From: Prevotellaceae bacterium | GTDB lineage: Bacteria > Bacteroidota > Bacteroidia > Bacteroidales > Bacteroidaceae | Length of the DNA: 32,022 nt | Assembly (NCBI GenBank): GCA_022508585.1 | Contig: JAFLUU010000006.1 | Location: forward strand, 1-32,022 | Reading direction: 5' to 3' | Shown here: piece by piece, positions 18,684 to 29,473 of the stretch | Layout of the letters: every line of letters starts with the position of its first letter | Position numbering within the stretch: the stretch's first letter is position 1 | Notes under the pieces: model-generated | Told to the model about the DNA's origin: nothing | The model's input: the letters and a program-made list of their open reading frames with translations, nothing else | Databases searched by the model: none | Program-made: the position numbers and the translations under genes

Positions 18684-20297
18684 TCAACTCTTACGAAAAA
18701 CATTTTCACGAGTGTTGCCAGGCTTAATGACGAGCAAACGGCAACCATGCTTAGGTACAATGCACTCAAAAGTGTTAGTATGAGCGAGTTCTTTGATGTC
18801 TTGCTGTCTCCACGGGTCGCGGAGGATCTGAGTACCAAAGATGCCGAAATCTTTTGGAGAGAAACTGATAGCGGTGCTGTCTTGACCGAGATTAAATAAT
18901 CCAACCGCTAAAGAACCGTTCTCCAATTGTTTTACCCAAGTTTGTTTGTCGCCGTCTATCTTGACAGGATATGCCTGTATGCCAAGCGGATCTTGGTCGA
19001 TATCATTGATCTCACGATTACAAAGCAGGCTAAGCGTAAAATCGTCCATTTGGGAAATATCACAACCAATCAACAATGGAGCAGAGAGTAGCGCCCATAG
19101 TGATATATGAGTGTATTGCTCATCTGGAGTTAATCGAGTATAATGTAATTTATCACCCCAGCCAACCATTCCGACGATCAACATATCCGGATCAGCCCAA
19201 TGTCCGGGTTTGTTGAAGCCGATCCAATGTTGTTGTCCCTTAAAGCCGATATTGTGGAGCGAAGTCCACGAATCATTTATGTCAACTGTCGTACGATAAC
19301 AATTAGTATATTTTGCCCACACGGGAGCATTGGCGTATAAACTGATACCAGATAGACTATAGACAATATCTCGTTTTTGGCTTCGCAACGACTCATACAT
19401 TTCTTTAACATGATAATAATCGTTGGGATACCAATCGTATTTAAGATAGTCAACTTTCCAATCAACCCACTGTTTTACGTCATTGTCAGTAAATGAATAT
19501 TGTCCGTAATAATGATGTTGCCAACTAACACGGTCTCCTTCAGGATCATCAGCAGTACTTATTTTATAAAGATCATTATGATTTCCTTGAGTAATCCAAG
19601 GATAAGTACCATCTTCGTTGGGGCAAGTTGAGCCAATATGTCCTGCAAAAGTGATTACCCATGCAGTAGAATATACGCCCATTTTTAGCCCCATTGCATG
19701 AATGCTATCGGAAAGTCCTACGATGTCAGGGAATTTCTTGTTCGGTTGAATTGCATTATATTTGCCACCGCGAATACCTTGCCAACCATCATCTATATTG
19801 ATGTATGTCCAGCCATAATCAATAAGCCTTTTATCTCTCATCGCCTTAGCTGAAGCCATCACTTTCTCTTGATTTACAGTATTACCCCAGCAATTCCATG
19901 AATTCCAGCCCATCGGCGGAGTAAGTGCAATATCATTGCCAACTTTGAAACGCACAACTCTTTTGTCTGCACCAAATGAGTTGGTAGCCGTTATCTCAAC
20001 AGGATATTCGCCGCATTTAGATGTTTTTCCTGTTATTAAACCAGTGTTTTTATCAATTCTCAGACCTTTTGGTAATCCGTTTGCAGAAAAAGTCATCGGT
20101 CTTTCACCACTTGTTGCCGCAAGAAACAGACACTCGCTGCCCGGCCTTAGTCCAAATACCTTTGCACAATTTACTTGCGGACTTTTACTTGGTTTTGGCG
20201 TAAGAATATAATTGCTATAGTCAGGTATAATAACTTGTGCATTTATGCTAATGCCACTCAACAGCAAAACACTCAACAGTATCTGTAGATTTTTCAT
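18684..20297 (-). CDS. GH27 family alpha-galactosidase with N-terminal putative Ig domain, secreted
   Basis: ALTPPMGWNSWNCWG, YINIDDGWQG, FPDIVGLSDSIHAMGLKMGVYST, VDYLKYDWYPND, WADPDMLIVGM, HISLWALLSAPLLIGCDI. Confidence 0.94.
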   Translation of the reverse strand: MKNLQILLSVLLLSGISINAQVIIPDYSNYILTPKPSKSPQVNCAKVFGLRPGSECLFLAATSGERPMTFSANGLPKGLRIDKNTGLITGKTSKCGEYPVEITATNSFGADKRVVRFKVGNDIALTPPMGWNSWNCWGNTVNQEKVMASAKAMRDKRLIDYGWTYINIDDGWQGIRGGKYNAIQPNKKFPDIVGLSDSIHAMGLKMGVYSTAWVITFAGHIGSTCPNEDGTYPWITQGNHNDLYKISTADDPEGDRVSWQHHYYGQYSFTDNDVKQWVDWKVDYLKYDWYPNDYYHVKEMYESLRSQKRDIVYSLSGISLYANAPVWAKYTNCYRTTVDINDSWTSLHNIGFKGQQHWIGFNKPGHWADPDMLIVGMVGWGDKLHYTRLTPDEQYTHISLWALLSAPLLIGCDISQMDDFTLSLLCNREINDIDQDPLGIQAYPVKIDGDKQTWVKQLENGSLAVGLFNLGQDSTAISFSPKDFGIFGTQILRDPWRQQDIKELAHTNTFECIVPKHGCRLLVIKPGNTRENVFRKS

Positions 20298-20337
20298 ATA
20301 GATTATTTTTTAGCAAACAAGGGCACAGCTGTAAGTA

Positions 20338-23300
20338 CTATCTCTTGATAAATTTCTTTCCTTGCGTAGTAACATAAATCTTTGTATTATTATGTGATGT
20401 TATGCGATGCCCTATAACATCATACGCCTCCGTTGTTTCCGTATTTTTAGCTTGGTTGTTTCTTATCCCAGTTTCGTCTTCTGCAAAGATTGCCTTTATT
20501 TGTGAATTATCAAATGCTTTGAAACGCACAGAATTACCGGAGCACCAATCTTTGGGCAACTCACGTCCATGATTATCTACCCAACCTACGAGTTTACAAC
20601 CTGGATTTGGGAATGCAGTTAAAATTACTTGTTCGCCGGATTCATAAATATTGGTTTCGTTTTCAGAACGTACAGATCCGAGAGTCAGATCTGAAGAAGA
20701 TACAGATATATTACATACATAATCCGGAGCTTCCATGACTTCGAGTACGATTTCATAAATAAAACGATTTGTATAACCATCAGGCTTGAAACATTTCATT
20801 TCAGAGTTCCATGCTCTATCATTCCATGAACTATCGAAACGCAATCGTATATGCGTTGTGCCTAATTTAGTATTGTATGGAAGTAGTACTGTAAACTTTC
20901 CAGTAGCCACTTCGGGATTGTCATTGCTTTGATATGTGCCGTAAGTTCCTAGCAGTTCAGTCTCACGATTCATTTCAAAAATACCATCAGAGTTGAAATC
21001 TACATACGCCGACAGGAAAAGCCACTTCAAGCCACCGGCATCTGTCCAATTTAAGCTGAATTCGCCACCAGGAGCTGCCTTAATACATGTTGGAATTTGC
21101 ATAAATTGCTGATCAGGCACATCATTTGTTGAATAAACCTGCACACTCTCTCCATTTTGAGTATAAGACATTGTCTTTACGTACTGCAAATAATTGGCAA
21201 TCGTTCCTTTATCTGCATAACCATCGGTCTCGGGCACGCCCCATTTGTTAAGGGTAAAAAAAGCAGTAAAACTTGCATCTTCACGGTCATAGTAAGTCAT
21301 CGGATTATCATTACCGACATCGTTGCCATCAGCATCTTCCCAATGGTCGAAATCGTATTCGAGAGCAGAGTTAGCCCGTATTACTACATAGTCCTTAGTG
21401 TTAACGCTTGTCTTATCCGTTCCATCTATACTCACACTGCCTTGAGATGGATCGGAGGTATTTACACTGACATTACGTGGCTCAGTTATATCTATGAGTA
21501 TACGAAGTGTGTAAGTCAGCATTGTACCATCAGTCAATATTACACGACAGAGATATTCTCCTACTTTCGTATCAACAGGAATGGGAAATATATTTGCAGC
21601 AATCTCATCACTATCAAAACGATCGTTTTTATTAAAGTCAATAGCAATGCCTTCAATCTTTGCCCCTTCGATATTAGGCGTGTAGTTGCTTGAAGGATAG
21701 GTGCAATCTACAAAAGAGCGTGCATCAGTCGTTAGTAATCGCGGAATATAGTAAATATCAGCATTCTCTATCATTGGCATAAATCGGCTCAAATACTTGG
21801 AGAGTAATCGCGATGCTACCATATGGGTATTACCTTTGCATTCTGAAGAATACGTGTCCGGATTGGAGTGAGCCCAATTCCATTCCCAATTAAACCAACC
21901 TTCCGTCGGAGCTTTCATGCCATTATCAAACCACATTTTCCAGCGCTGGTAATAAAAATCCTTAAGCATTCCTCCCCATTCGCGATAGCTGTAGTCACGC
22001 AGGCCACCACCCTCTGCCGCAGCTTGTGATCCCCATGTAGTAATAATGGTGCGTGCGTTATTGAGTTCTAACCAGTCAGCATCGGCGGATGATGTTTCTG
22101 CACTCTCTGCTGCTATTGCACGAGCTCGCTCGGTCCAGTTACCAAGGGTAAGATGTGAATTCGTATTGAGTAGTTCATCAATGTCAAGAATAAGTTGTAG
22201 GAATGCGTCCTTACGCTTGTTAAATAGTCCTGCATCTCCATCTGTGTAGGCTTGCTTGATGCCTGTGAGCAGACTTTTTGCATAATCTGTAAGCGCTTGA
22301 CGAGATATGTCGGCGAGGTCGTAAGAGTAGTTCTCGCCACTGAGATTTGCATCAAGCAGCTTATATGCCGCCTCTATTACCTTGTTTTGATCGTAGAATA
22401 TTTCTGTACCACCCCAACTCGACACGTTGTTTATTGTCAAAGCAGGGCGAGCGCAGATTATAGCCTCATGCGGCCCTTGCAAACTCGTCTGACAGTCTAA
22501 AGCAGAAGTTCGCAACAATTCCCATGCCTCTTTGACCAACATATTATCGGTATTATAGCGTCGAGTCGCGTATTCGCTTATCCATTCTGCTGCGTCGGGC
22601 TTCTCATTAAGCCACGGAAGTTCGAATAGGAGGTCATACATCACAGGAGTTTGTTCAATGGCTTCGGGAGCTGCACCGATGCCCTTAACAGAGGTCGTGT
22701 TGCGTGCGTTGAAGTAGCCGTCTATTACCTTATTAAAACGCCCGAAGAAACCAGTACGCCCGCCGAAGTTGAAGATTGTGCAGTAAACAGTTTCATGTCC
22801 CTTATAATTATTCCAACCTGGATTGCCGTCGCTATATAGGTCAAGCACGAGCAATTTTCCCTGCGGAATATTGTCCAGACACTTCCTCTGTGCCGAGCTC
22901 CACTGCCATGCTTGGATTACAAACTGCGAGCCGTTTTTCGCTTTGTCCATAGCGTTGTAAAGGTTTTGATACGCAAAGTCAACATTGGCAGGTGTAGCAC
23001 CCCCTTCGTGGAAGGGGTCAATAGAATAATATTGACTCTCCCCTAAAACAACTTTTAATTTCTCATAATATTTTTCTGCCACTGCAGGAAAATACTCGCT
23101 ATTGGCATCAAGTATGTAGGGGCGTATGAAGCCACACCATGAACCCTGCGATGTGGCGACAATACCTGTCTTGCTAGTGAAATTACTTGGCACCATTCCC
23201 GCGAATCCAGGTAACACCGGCTCAATGCCAAGCTCGCGCATTCGTGCAATCATCTGTTGCCCCATATTTGCCTGACGCTCATACCACCAATCCGGATTAG

Positions 23301-23973
23301 GACCACCCCATCCTTCTAAATTGTTCATGCCAAACCACGCCATAAAACATGGTCCTCCAACAAAGTCATTAGCTTCGCTCTTAGAGTATCCATATTCTTC
23401 TGTTAATAGCTTGCGCCACACTTCCTCTAAACCGATGATTTGCAGCGGCATGTTGACGCCATGCAGAGCCATCCAATCTATTTCCTGCTGCCAACGCTCC
23501 CATGTCCAGGTACTCATAGAGTAGGAGAATGTGCAGTAGTTAAGATAATAGCGATAGTCGGCAGTGGAGGTGTGTGTACTCTCATTAGTAGGTACAGGAA
23601 AGTCAACCCTTGACAAATCAGTGGTAAGGTTGTTCCATGATAGGTTGACGTTGGCATAATGGTTTAGATACCATCCTATACCAGTGGTCAATGCCGATAG
23701 AGTAGAGCCCTTGATACACGGTTTTCCATCGGCAACTGTGATAATGAATGTCTCTTTGCCATTATCAGCAATTGACTGGTCAACAATCGTTACGAGGCGC
23801 TCTGCAGTATCAGTTCCACCGATGCGATTGAGCAGGTCGCGCACAGCTTGAGGGTTAGTGTCTGCAGCAGTAGCGGCAAGCCAAGATGAAGCCATGATAG
23901 CAACTAAACGTACACGAAAAGCGATGCCCGTAAGGGCACGCATTGTTTTAGAAAAAGCGCTGTTTTTATACAT
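20338..23973 (-). CDS. GH89 alpha-N-acetylglucosaminidase (NAGLU) with InlB-type B-repeat-like and GEVED-like domains and a T9SS-like C-terminal sorting signal
   Basis: NAGLU motifs (WTWERWQQEIDWMALHGVNMPL, EVWRKLL, FVGGPCFMAWFGMNNLEGWGGPNPDWWYERQ, EPVLPGFAGMVPSNF, IDPFHEGG, LPWLNEKPDAAEWISEYATRRY); B-repeat DPSQGSVSIDG...YDFDHWED; LFLSAYVDFNSDGIFE; C-terminal YDVIGHRITSHNNTKIYVTTQGKKFIKR. Start trimmed from 24024 to fit the promoter. Confidence 0.92.
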   Translation of the reverse strand: MYKNSAFSKTMRALTGIAFRVRLVAIMASSWLAATAADTNPQAVRDLLNRIGGTDTAERLVTIVDQSIADNGKETFIITVADGKPCIKGSTLSALTTGIGWYLNHYANVNLSWNNLTTDLSRVDFPVPTNESTHTSTADYRYYLNYCTFSYSMSTWTWERWQQEIDWMALHGVNMPLQIIGLEEVWRKLLTEEYGYSKSEANDFVGGPCFMAWFGMNNLEGWGGPNPDWWYERQANMGQQMIARMRELGIEPVLPGFAGMVPSNFTSKTGIVATSQGSWCGFIRPYILDANSEYFPAVAEKYYEKLKVVLGESQYYSIDPFHEGGATPANVDFAYQNLYNAMDKAKNGSQFVIQAWQWSSAQRKCLDNIPQGKLLVLDLYSDGNPGWNNYKGHETVYCTIFNFGGRTGFFGRFNKVIDGYFNARNTTSVKGIGAAPEAIEQTPVMYDLLFELPWLNEKPDAAEWISEYATRRYNTDNMLVKEAWELLRTSALDCQTSLQGPHEAIICARPALTINNVSSWGGTEIFYDQNKVIEAAYKLLDANLSGENYSYDLADISRQALTDYAKSLLTGIKQAYTDGDAGLFNKRKDAFLQLILDIDELLNTNSHLTLGNWTERARAIAAESAETSSADADWLELNNARTIITTWGSQAAAEGGGLRDYSYREWGGMLKDFYYQRWKMWFDNGMKAPTEGWFNWEWNWAHSNPDTYSSECKGNTHMVASRLLSKYLSRFMPMIENADIYYIPRLLTTDARSFVDCTYPSSNYTPNIEGAKIEGIAIDFNKNDRFDSDEIAANIFPIPVDTKVGEYLCRVILTDGTMLTYTLRILIDITEPRNVSVNTSDPSQGSVSIDGTDKTSVNTKDYVVIRANSALEYDFDHWEDADGNDVGNDNPMTYYDREDASFTAFFTLNKWGVPETDGYADKGTIANYLQYVKTMSYTQNGESVQVYSTNDVPDQQFMQIPTCIKAAPGGEFSLNWTDAGGLKWLFLSAYVDFNSDGIFEMNRETELLGTYGTYQSNDNPEVATGKFTVLLPYNTKLGTTHIRLRFDSSWNDRAWNSEMKCFKPDGYTNRFIYEIVLEVMEAPDYVCNISVSSSDLTLGSVRSENETNIYESGEQVILTAFPNPGCKLVGWVDNHGRELPKDWCSGNSVRFKAFDNSQIKAIFAEDETGIRNNQAKNTETTEAYDVIGHRITSHNNTKIYVTTQGKKFIKR

Positions 23974-23994
23974 AAATTCAGTTCTTTGTTTTTG

Positions 23995-24025
23995 CAAAGA
24001 TAGTGCAAGCCAAGCGAAATACAAA
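23995..24025 (-). promoter_or_regulatory. Bacteroidetes consensus promoter for GH89 (TTTG-N19-TATCTTTG)
   Basis: Plus strand CAAAGATA (23995-24002) and CAAA (24022-24025); 19-nt spacer. Predicted TSS ~15 nt upstream of the ATG at 23973. Confidence 0.75.
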
Positions 24026-24162
24026 ATTTCTTTAGATTATTGTCGTGCGGAGAGCGATAAATGTCGTGAAAAATATTGAAAGAACGGCATTTGTCGTCGC
24101 AGGGTATGTTCTGATTCTGTTTGCGCCCGATGGTTCCCTTTCTAAGCCCGCAGATAATTATT

Positions 24163-24654
24163 TTATAGTGTTAGACGATAAACGTAATCGTCCATGAAAT
24201 AGCCGTTTCCGATGTCGTTCTTTTCTGCACGGACGCGCTGGAAGCCGAGAGCCTCGTAGGAACGGATAGACGGATTGAAACGATTGACATTTAGCTCGAT
24301 GGCATGGAGCCCAATCTCTTGCGCTTGGGCGGCAATGAAGCCGATAATCTGCCGAGAGTACCCCTTCCCACGCTCATGCTTGTAGAGATAGAGCTTACTG
24401 AGATACATACAATCGGAATGGGGGATAATGGCGATAAAACCAATGTTGTTCCCGTTTATTTGTATGAAATAATAGCGATAACCGTCGGCAATTTGTTGTA
24501 ATATGGCGTGTTCTGACTGAAATTTCTTGAGCATATAGTCATTTTGCTCTGTGCCGAGAATAGGATCGTAATGCTCACGTACTATATTCGTGGCCATTGC
24601 TGACATTTTCTTGACGGCTTCTGTGTTTTTGCTGTCTAATAAGATAAAATCCAT
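24163..24654 (-). CDS. GNAT family N-acetyltransferase
   Basis: NNIGFIAIIPHSDCMYLSKLYLYKHERGKGYSRQIIGFIAAQAQEIGLHAIELNVNRFNPSIRSYEALGFQRV. Confidence 0.92.
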   Translation of the reverse strand: MDFILLDSKNTEAVKKMSAMATNIVREHYDPILGTEQNDYMLKKFQSEHAILQQIADGYRYYFIQINGNNIGFIAIIPHSDCMYLSKLYLYKHERGKGYSRQIIGFIAAQAQEIGLHAIELNVNRFNPSIRSYEALGFQRVRAEKNDIGNGYFMDDYVYRLTL

Positions 24655-24666
24655 AAGTATAAAATA

Positions 24667-26136
24667 CTATTGCCTGCGCCAGAAAGAACGAGTGAATGGC
24701 AGTAAGATTGCAAAAATCTCAAGCCTTCCTGCAAGCATGAGGAAACAGCAAATCCATTTGGCTGCTTCGGGCAAATCTGCCACACCTTGCATCGGACCAT
24801 AGCGATGCCCAAAATTAGTACCGATATTGCTGATGCAATCAAGCGAAATCGCGCAACTATCGTAGCCCGGTAGCCCTACAATCATCAGTGCTCCTGCTCC
24901 AATCACGATGAGAAAGAGGAACCAGAAGAGAAGCGACATCACATTATGCTCGGCGGCAGAGTTTATCGGGGCTTTGTTTATTTGAACCGGTATCACGGCG
25001 TTAGGATGAAGAAGGCGTTTGAACTGTATGCGCGTGGTCTTAATGATAATCAGCATACGAATACTCTTGAAGCCGCTCGAAGTTGAACCGGAACAGCCGC
25101 CCACGAACATAAGGAACATCACCAACAGACAAATAGGGCGATACCATTGCTGATAGTCGTCGGCAATAAATCCACTCGTAGTGCTGATGGCCACACAGTT
25201 GAACAACGCCGTTCGTGCCGCGCGCTCAATGTCATAACCATTGTGGATAAATAGGCTTATCGCGCAGATAGCGGAGATAATAAGTATCGACGAGAGATAA
25301 AAGCGCAGCTCGTTGCTCTGGAAGAGCGGCGAGAGTTTACGCCGAGTGCCTGTAGTATATAAAAGGTAGAAGTTTGTGCCACCGAGAAGCATAAATATAA
25401 TCAGGACATACTCTATTAGTGGCGAATTATAGTACATTATGCCGTCAGTGTGGGTGGAAAAACCGCCGGTAGCTATTGTTGACATCGCATGATTGATGCT
25501 GTCAAACAGATTCATGCCGCAGGCATATAGAGAAGCGGTGCATCCACATGTTAGCACTATATAAATCGACCAAATCCACGCGGCGGTAGTCTTTATCTTG
25601 GTGTGTAGCTTCTCTTGCCCGAGTCCGGTGGACTCTGCTGCGAACAGGCGGATTTCACCATTGCCAGACGCAGGCAGAATGGTCATCGTAAAGAACACAA
25701 TACCGAGGCCGCCAATCCAATGCATGAAACTGCGCCAGAAAAGTATGCTGTGGGGCAACGCATCAACATCGGGGATAACCGTTGCTCCCGTGGCGGTAAA
25801 TCCAGACATGGCTTCAAATAGCGCCGCCCCGAAGGTAGAGCATTGACCGTCTATGAGAAAAGGAATTGTGCCGAGCAGCGAGAACACAACCCAAGTCAGA
25901 CTGACCACAAGGTATGCTTCGCGGCGATTTATGCTCTTACTGGATTTCAGTCCAATCAACTTGAGCACAATTCCCACCATGCTCGTAATAATCAGAGCCA
26001 CAAGAAATGGCGCATGAGTCTGCTCCTTATATATAATACCGACAATCAGCGACACTAACATCATAAAAGCCTCGATTAGCACCAGCTGACCGAGTGCCCT
26101 GCATAATGTCTGCGGATTTATAATCTTTTTCTTCAT
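24667..26136 (-). CDS. trkH: TrkH family potassium uptake protein
   Basis: REAYLVVSLTWVVFSLLGTIPF, FEAMSGFTATGATV, FWRSFMHWIGGLGIVFFTM, ATGGFSTHTDGI, MFVGGCSGSTSSGFKSIRMLI. Confidence 0.95.
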   Translation of the reverse strand: MKKKIINPQTLCRALGQLVLIEAFMMLVSLIVGIIYKEQTHAPFLVALIITSMVGIVLKLIGLKSSKSINRREAYLVVSLTWVVFSLLGTIPFLIDGQCSTFGAALFEAMSGFTATGATVIPDVDALPHSILFWRSFMHWIGGLGIVFFTMTILPASGNGEIRLFAAESTGLGQEKLHTKIKTTAAWIWSIYIVLTCGCTASLYACGMNLFDSINHAMSTIATGGFSTHTDGIMYYNSPLIEYVLIIFMLLGGTNFYLLYTTGTRRKLSPLFQSNELRFYLSSILIISAICAISLFIHNGYDIERAARTALFNCVAISTTSGFIADDYQQWYRPICLLVMFLMFVGGCSGSTSSGFKSIRMLIIIKTTRIQFKRLLHPNAVIPVQINKAPINSAAEHNVMSLLFWFLFLIVIGAGALMIVGLPGYDSCAISLDCISNIGTNFGHRYGPMQGVADLPEAAKWICCFLMLAGRLEIFAILLPFTRSFWRRQ

Positions 26137-26189
26137 CTTGTTTTGCCGAGGTGGCTGTTTTTAGGTCGATAAAAACGACAGCTTATGCC

Positions 26190-27539
26190 TTAGCCGAAGA
26201 ACGAAGAAAGCGTCTTCAGTCCATTATCCACACAGATAGCCACCACTTTGTCGCCCTCCTGCACTTGAGTCATACCGTTGATTAGTTGTCCCTTGCCTTT
26301 GCGAATCAAACCGCCCAGCGTAGCGTTGGCAGGTAGCTTAAGGTCTTTGATAAGTTTCTTGGTAATCTTAGAATCCTTGGTAGCGGTAAACTCCGCCACA
26401 TCGGCGTTGGCAACCATCAAGCTCTTGACATTGCTGATGTCTGCCTTGAGAATCATTCGGTAGATGTTTGAAGCTGAAATAGCCTGCTTGTTTATCAGAG
26501 TGCCGATATCAAGGCTCTCCGCCGTGGGGATAAAGTTGATATTGTCGAGCATTGCCACAGTTTTGTTTACCCCGAATTTCTTTGCAGTGAGACAACTGAT
26601 GATATTCACCTCCGAGTTTGGCGTAAGAGCGATGAATGCATCGGCATCGTCCACATTCTCCTCTTGTAACAGCGACAGGTCGCGCCCATCACCGTGAATA
26701 ACCATCACATTACTCTTGCTAATTCGCTTATTTAGCTCGTGGCAGCGGTTAAGGTCTTGTTCTATGATTTTTACATTCATATGCGAAGGTAACATCTGCG
26801 CGGTGAATGCCGCAGTGGTGCCGCCACCCATTATCATCACATCTTCCACATTAGTATAGTCGTCCTTGCCGCATATACTGCGTATGAAATCTTGATTACG
26901 CTTGTCGGCCATGAAGAAAACGAGGTCGTAAGGATAGATTATATCGTCGCCGTGCGGAATAATCGTTTCGCTGCCGCGTTTGATAGCCACTACATGATAG
27001 GCATTGTTCTGGTTTGGCAAGTCTTTTAGGGGAGTGTGGAGTATTTTACAGCTCTCGCGCACCTTTACTCCGATGAGAGCCAGATTACCATCGCCGCCAT
27101 CGGGCTCCCACCACATGCGCGCCCAACTGCGCTCCACCGAGCTGACAATCTCCTTGGCGGCAACCATCTCCGGAATGAACATGCCGCTGATACCCATCTC
27201 CTTGAAGAACTCTTGCGGCTGCTTGCTTAGGTATTCCACGCTGTCCACGCGTGCAACCGTGCGCCGAGCCCCCAATTTGCCTGCCATCATACAACAATTG
27301 ATGTTGAGATTTTCGTCAGGCGTTACACCGATAAACAAATCGCAGTGATTCACGCCTATTTCCTTGAGGCCGACAATCGAAGTGGGCGACATGACCTTTG
27401 CCATCAAGTCGTAGTTGAGCTGCAGCGCATCGAGCTTGTCTGGATTTTCGTCAAGTACGATGATATTGTGGTTCTCTCGGGCAAAAAGTTTGGCCAAATG
27501 AGTGCCAACCCTGCCGGCGCCGGCAATGATAATCTTCAT
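26190..27539 (-). CDS. trkA: Trk system potassium transporter TrkA
   Basis: Two tandem TrkA-N/TrkA-C units: MKIIIAGAGRVGTHLAKLFARENHNIIVLDENPDKL and VMIMGGGTTAAFTAQMLPSHMNVKIIEQDLNRC. Confidence 0.95.
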   Translation of the reverse strand: MKIIIAGAGRVGTHLAKLFARENHNIIVLDENPDKLDALQLNYDLMAKVMSPTSIVGLKEIGVNHCDLFIGVTPDENLNINCCMMAGKLGARRTVARVDSVEYLSKQPQEFFKEMGISGMFIPEMVAAKEIVSSVERSWARMWWEPDGGDGNLALIGVKVRESCKILHTPLKDLPNQNNAYHVVAIKRGSETIIPHGDDIIYPYDLVFFMADKRNQDFIRSICGKDDYTNVEDVMIMGGGTTAAFTAQMLPSHMNVKIIEQDLNRCHELNKRISKSNVMVIHGDGRDLSLLQEENVDDADAFIALTPNSEVNIISCLTAKKFGVNKTVAMLDNINFIPTAESLDIGTLINKQAISASNIYRMILKADISNVKSLMVANADVAEFTATKDSKITKKLIKDLKLPANATLGGLIRKGKGQLINGMTQVQEGDKVVAICVDNGLKTLSSFFG

Positions 27540-27542
27540 CTT

Positions 27543-29438
27543 CTATTCTATAACCTTTTCTATTGCTTCTTGGTCAAGGCCAACCAATTTATACAACTCG
27601 TTCACGGCACCATGCTCCACAAAGTGGTCAGGCAACCCCATTCTGTGGAGCGGAGTGTGGCATTCATGATCTTGCAGCCACTCGGCAACGGCACCACCGA
27701 AGCCGCCGCTTAAAGAACCGTCTTCCACGGTAATTATCTTCTCGTATTTTGCTTCAGCCACTTCGTGTAAGATGTTTTCATCTAAGGGCTTAACGAAACG
27801 CATATCGTAGTGAGCGATGCTATTGCCTTTGGCTGCGAGTTTATCAATCGCCTTACTTGCCGTAACGCCTATGGCGCCTAATGAAAGTACGCACACCCTG
27901 TTGCCGCTGCGCAGCTTGCGCCCTCTGCCCACGCCGACAGTCTCCATAGGCGTGCGCCAGTCGACGGTAGAGCCCTTGCCGCGTGGATAACGAATCACCC
28001 AAGCCCCCTCAGCGAGCGCGGCGGTGTACATCATGTTGCGCAACTCTGGCTCAGTCATGGGCGAGCAAATCGTTAGGTTAGGCACCGTGCGCAGAGCTGC
28101 CATGTCAAATGCCCCATGGTGGGTAGGGCCGTCTTCACCCACCAATCCGGCGCGGTCAAGACAGAGCACCACATGCAGATTGCTGATAGCCACATCATGA
28201 ATGATGTTGTCGTAGGCTCGTTGCGCAAACGACGAGTATATATTGCAGAACGGAACGAGTCCACCCCTCGCCATGCCGGCAGCCAGCGTTACGGCGTGTC
28301 CCTCGGCAATACCCACATCAAACACACGCTCGGGCATCTCGTGTTGCATGATGTTCATCGAGCAGCCGGAGAGCATCGCAGGGGTAACACCCACAATCTT
28401 CTGGTTTTGACGAGCCAGTTCCAAGAGCGTTTCGCCGAACACAGTCTGGAATTTCGGCGGCAGGTTGCCGCAATCCTCCTCCTTCAAGCGTTCACCGGTC
28501 TTGGGGTCGAACATACCCGGGGCGTGCCATGCCGTAACATCGCGCTCGGCAGCCTCATAGCCCTTGCCTTTTACAGTATGAATGTGCAGCAACTTCGAAC
28601 CTGCCATGTCCTTGAGTATTTGCAGCATCTCCACGAGGCGAATCACATCGTGGCCGTCGGCAGGGCCGAAGTAGCGAATGTTCATACCCTCAAATATATT
28701 CTGTTCGCGCGTTAGGAGCGACTTAAGCGAGTTGTTAAGGCGCAGAATGGCATTCTTGCGCTTCTCCGTCAGCACCCCGAGGCGGTTTAAGTTGCGCGCC
28801 ATGTGAAAACGGAAGCGGTTGTACCACTTACTCGTGTGCAGGCGCAATAGATACTGCTTCATGCCGCCCACGCTGTGGTCGATGCTCATATTGTTGTCGT
28901 TGAGGATTATGAGCATATCGTTGGGCGTTGCCGACACATTGTTCAGACCTTCAAATGCTAAGCCGCCGCTCATCGCGCCGTCGCCGATAACCACAGCCAC
29001 CTTGCGCTTCTTGTCTCCTTGCTGCTTGGCTGCCACCGCCATGCCCAAACCCATGGATATAGAGTTGGACGCGTGGCCGCAAGTGCAGCTGTCATATTCG
29101 CTTTCTTCGGGCGAGGGGAATGGTTTGAGCCCGCCCAACTGACGATTGGTGCTGAACGCATCGCGACGCCCCGTCAAGATTTTATGACTATAGGCCTGAT
29201 GTCCCACATCCCAGACAATGCGGTCGTAAGGCGTGTCAAACACATAGTGTAACGCCACCGTAATCTCCACCGCACCGAGACTGGAGGCGAGATGACCCGG
29301 GTGTTCTGCCAGCACCTCTATGATGCGGTGTCGTATCTCGCTGCACACTTGCGGTAACTGCTCCACTCTTAGTCGGCGCAAGTCGGCAGGCAGATCAATT
29401 GTGTTGAGCAATTTATAATCGTAGTCTGTATCTTCCAC
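27543..29438 (-). CDS. dxs: 1-deoxy-D-xylulose-5-phosphate synthase
   Basis: [84 protein letters not shown]. Confidence 0.98.
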   Translation of the reverse strand: MEDTDYDYKLLNTIDLPADLRRLRVEQLPQVCSEIRHRIIEVLAEHPGHLASSLGAVEITVALHYVFDTPYDRIVWDVGHQAYSHKILTGRRDAFSTNRQLGGLKPFPSPEESEYDSCTCGHASNSISMGLGMAVAAKQQGDKKRKVAVVIGDGAMSGGLAFEGLNNVSATPNDMLIILNDNNMSIDHSVGGMKQYLLRLHTSKWYNRFRFHMARNLNRLGVLTEKRKNAILRLNNSLKSLLTREQNIFEGMNIRYFGPADGHDVIRLVEMLQILKDMAGSKLLHIHTVKGKGYEAAERDVTAWHAPGMFDPKTGERLKEEDCGNLPPKFQTVFGETLLELARQNQKIVGVTPAMLSGCSMNIMQHEMPERVFDVGIAEGHAVTLAAGMARGGLVPFCNIYSSFAQRAYDNIIHDVAISNLHVVLCLDRAGLVGEDGPTHHGAFDMAALRTVPNLTICSPMTEPELRNMMYTAALAEGAWVIRYPRGKGSTVDWRTPMETVGVGRGRKLRSGNRVCVLSLGAIGVTASKAIDKLAAKGNSIAHYDMRFVKPLDENILHEVAEAKYEKIITVEDGSLSGGFGGAVAEWLQDHECHTPLHRMGLPDHFVEHGAVNELYKLVGLDQEAIEKVIE

Positions 29439-29465
29439 AATATAGATGCAATATGCAATTTAGTG

Positions 29466-29473
29466 CAAAAGTA
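29466..29473 (-). promoter_or_regulatory. Candidate -7 element (TACTTTTG) for the dxs-trkA-trkH operon
   Basis: Plus strand CAAAAGTA, about 28 nt upstream of the dxs start codon. Confidence 0.5.

Noticed and set aside
21157-21693. 178-aa plus-strand ORF inside GH89
   Set aside because: Antisense to a strongly supported GH89 frame; no motif.
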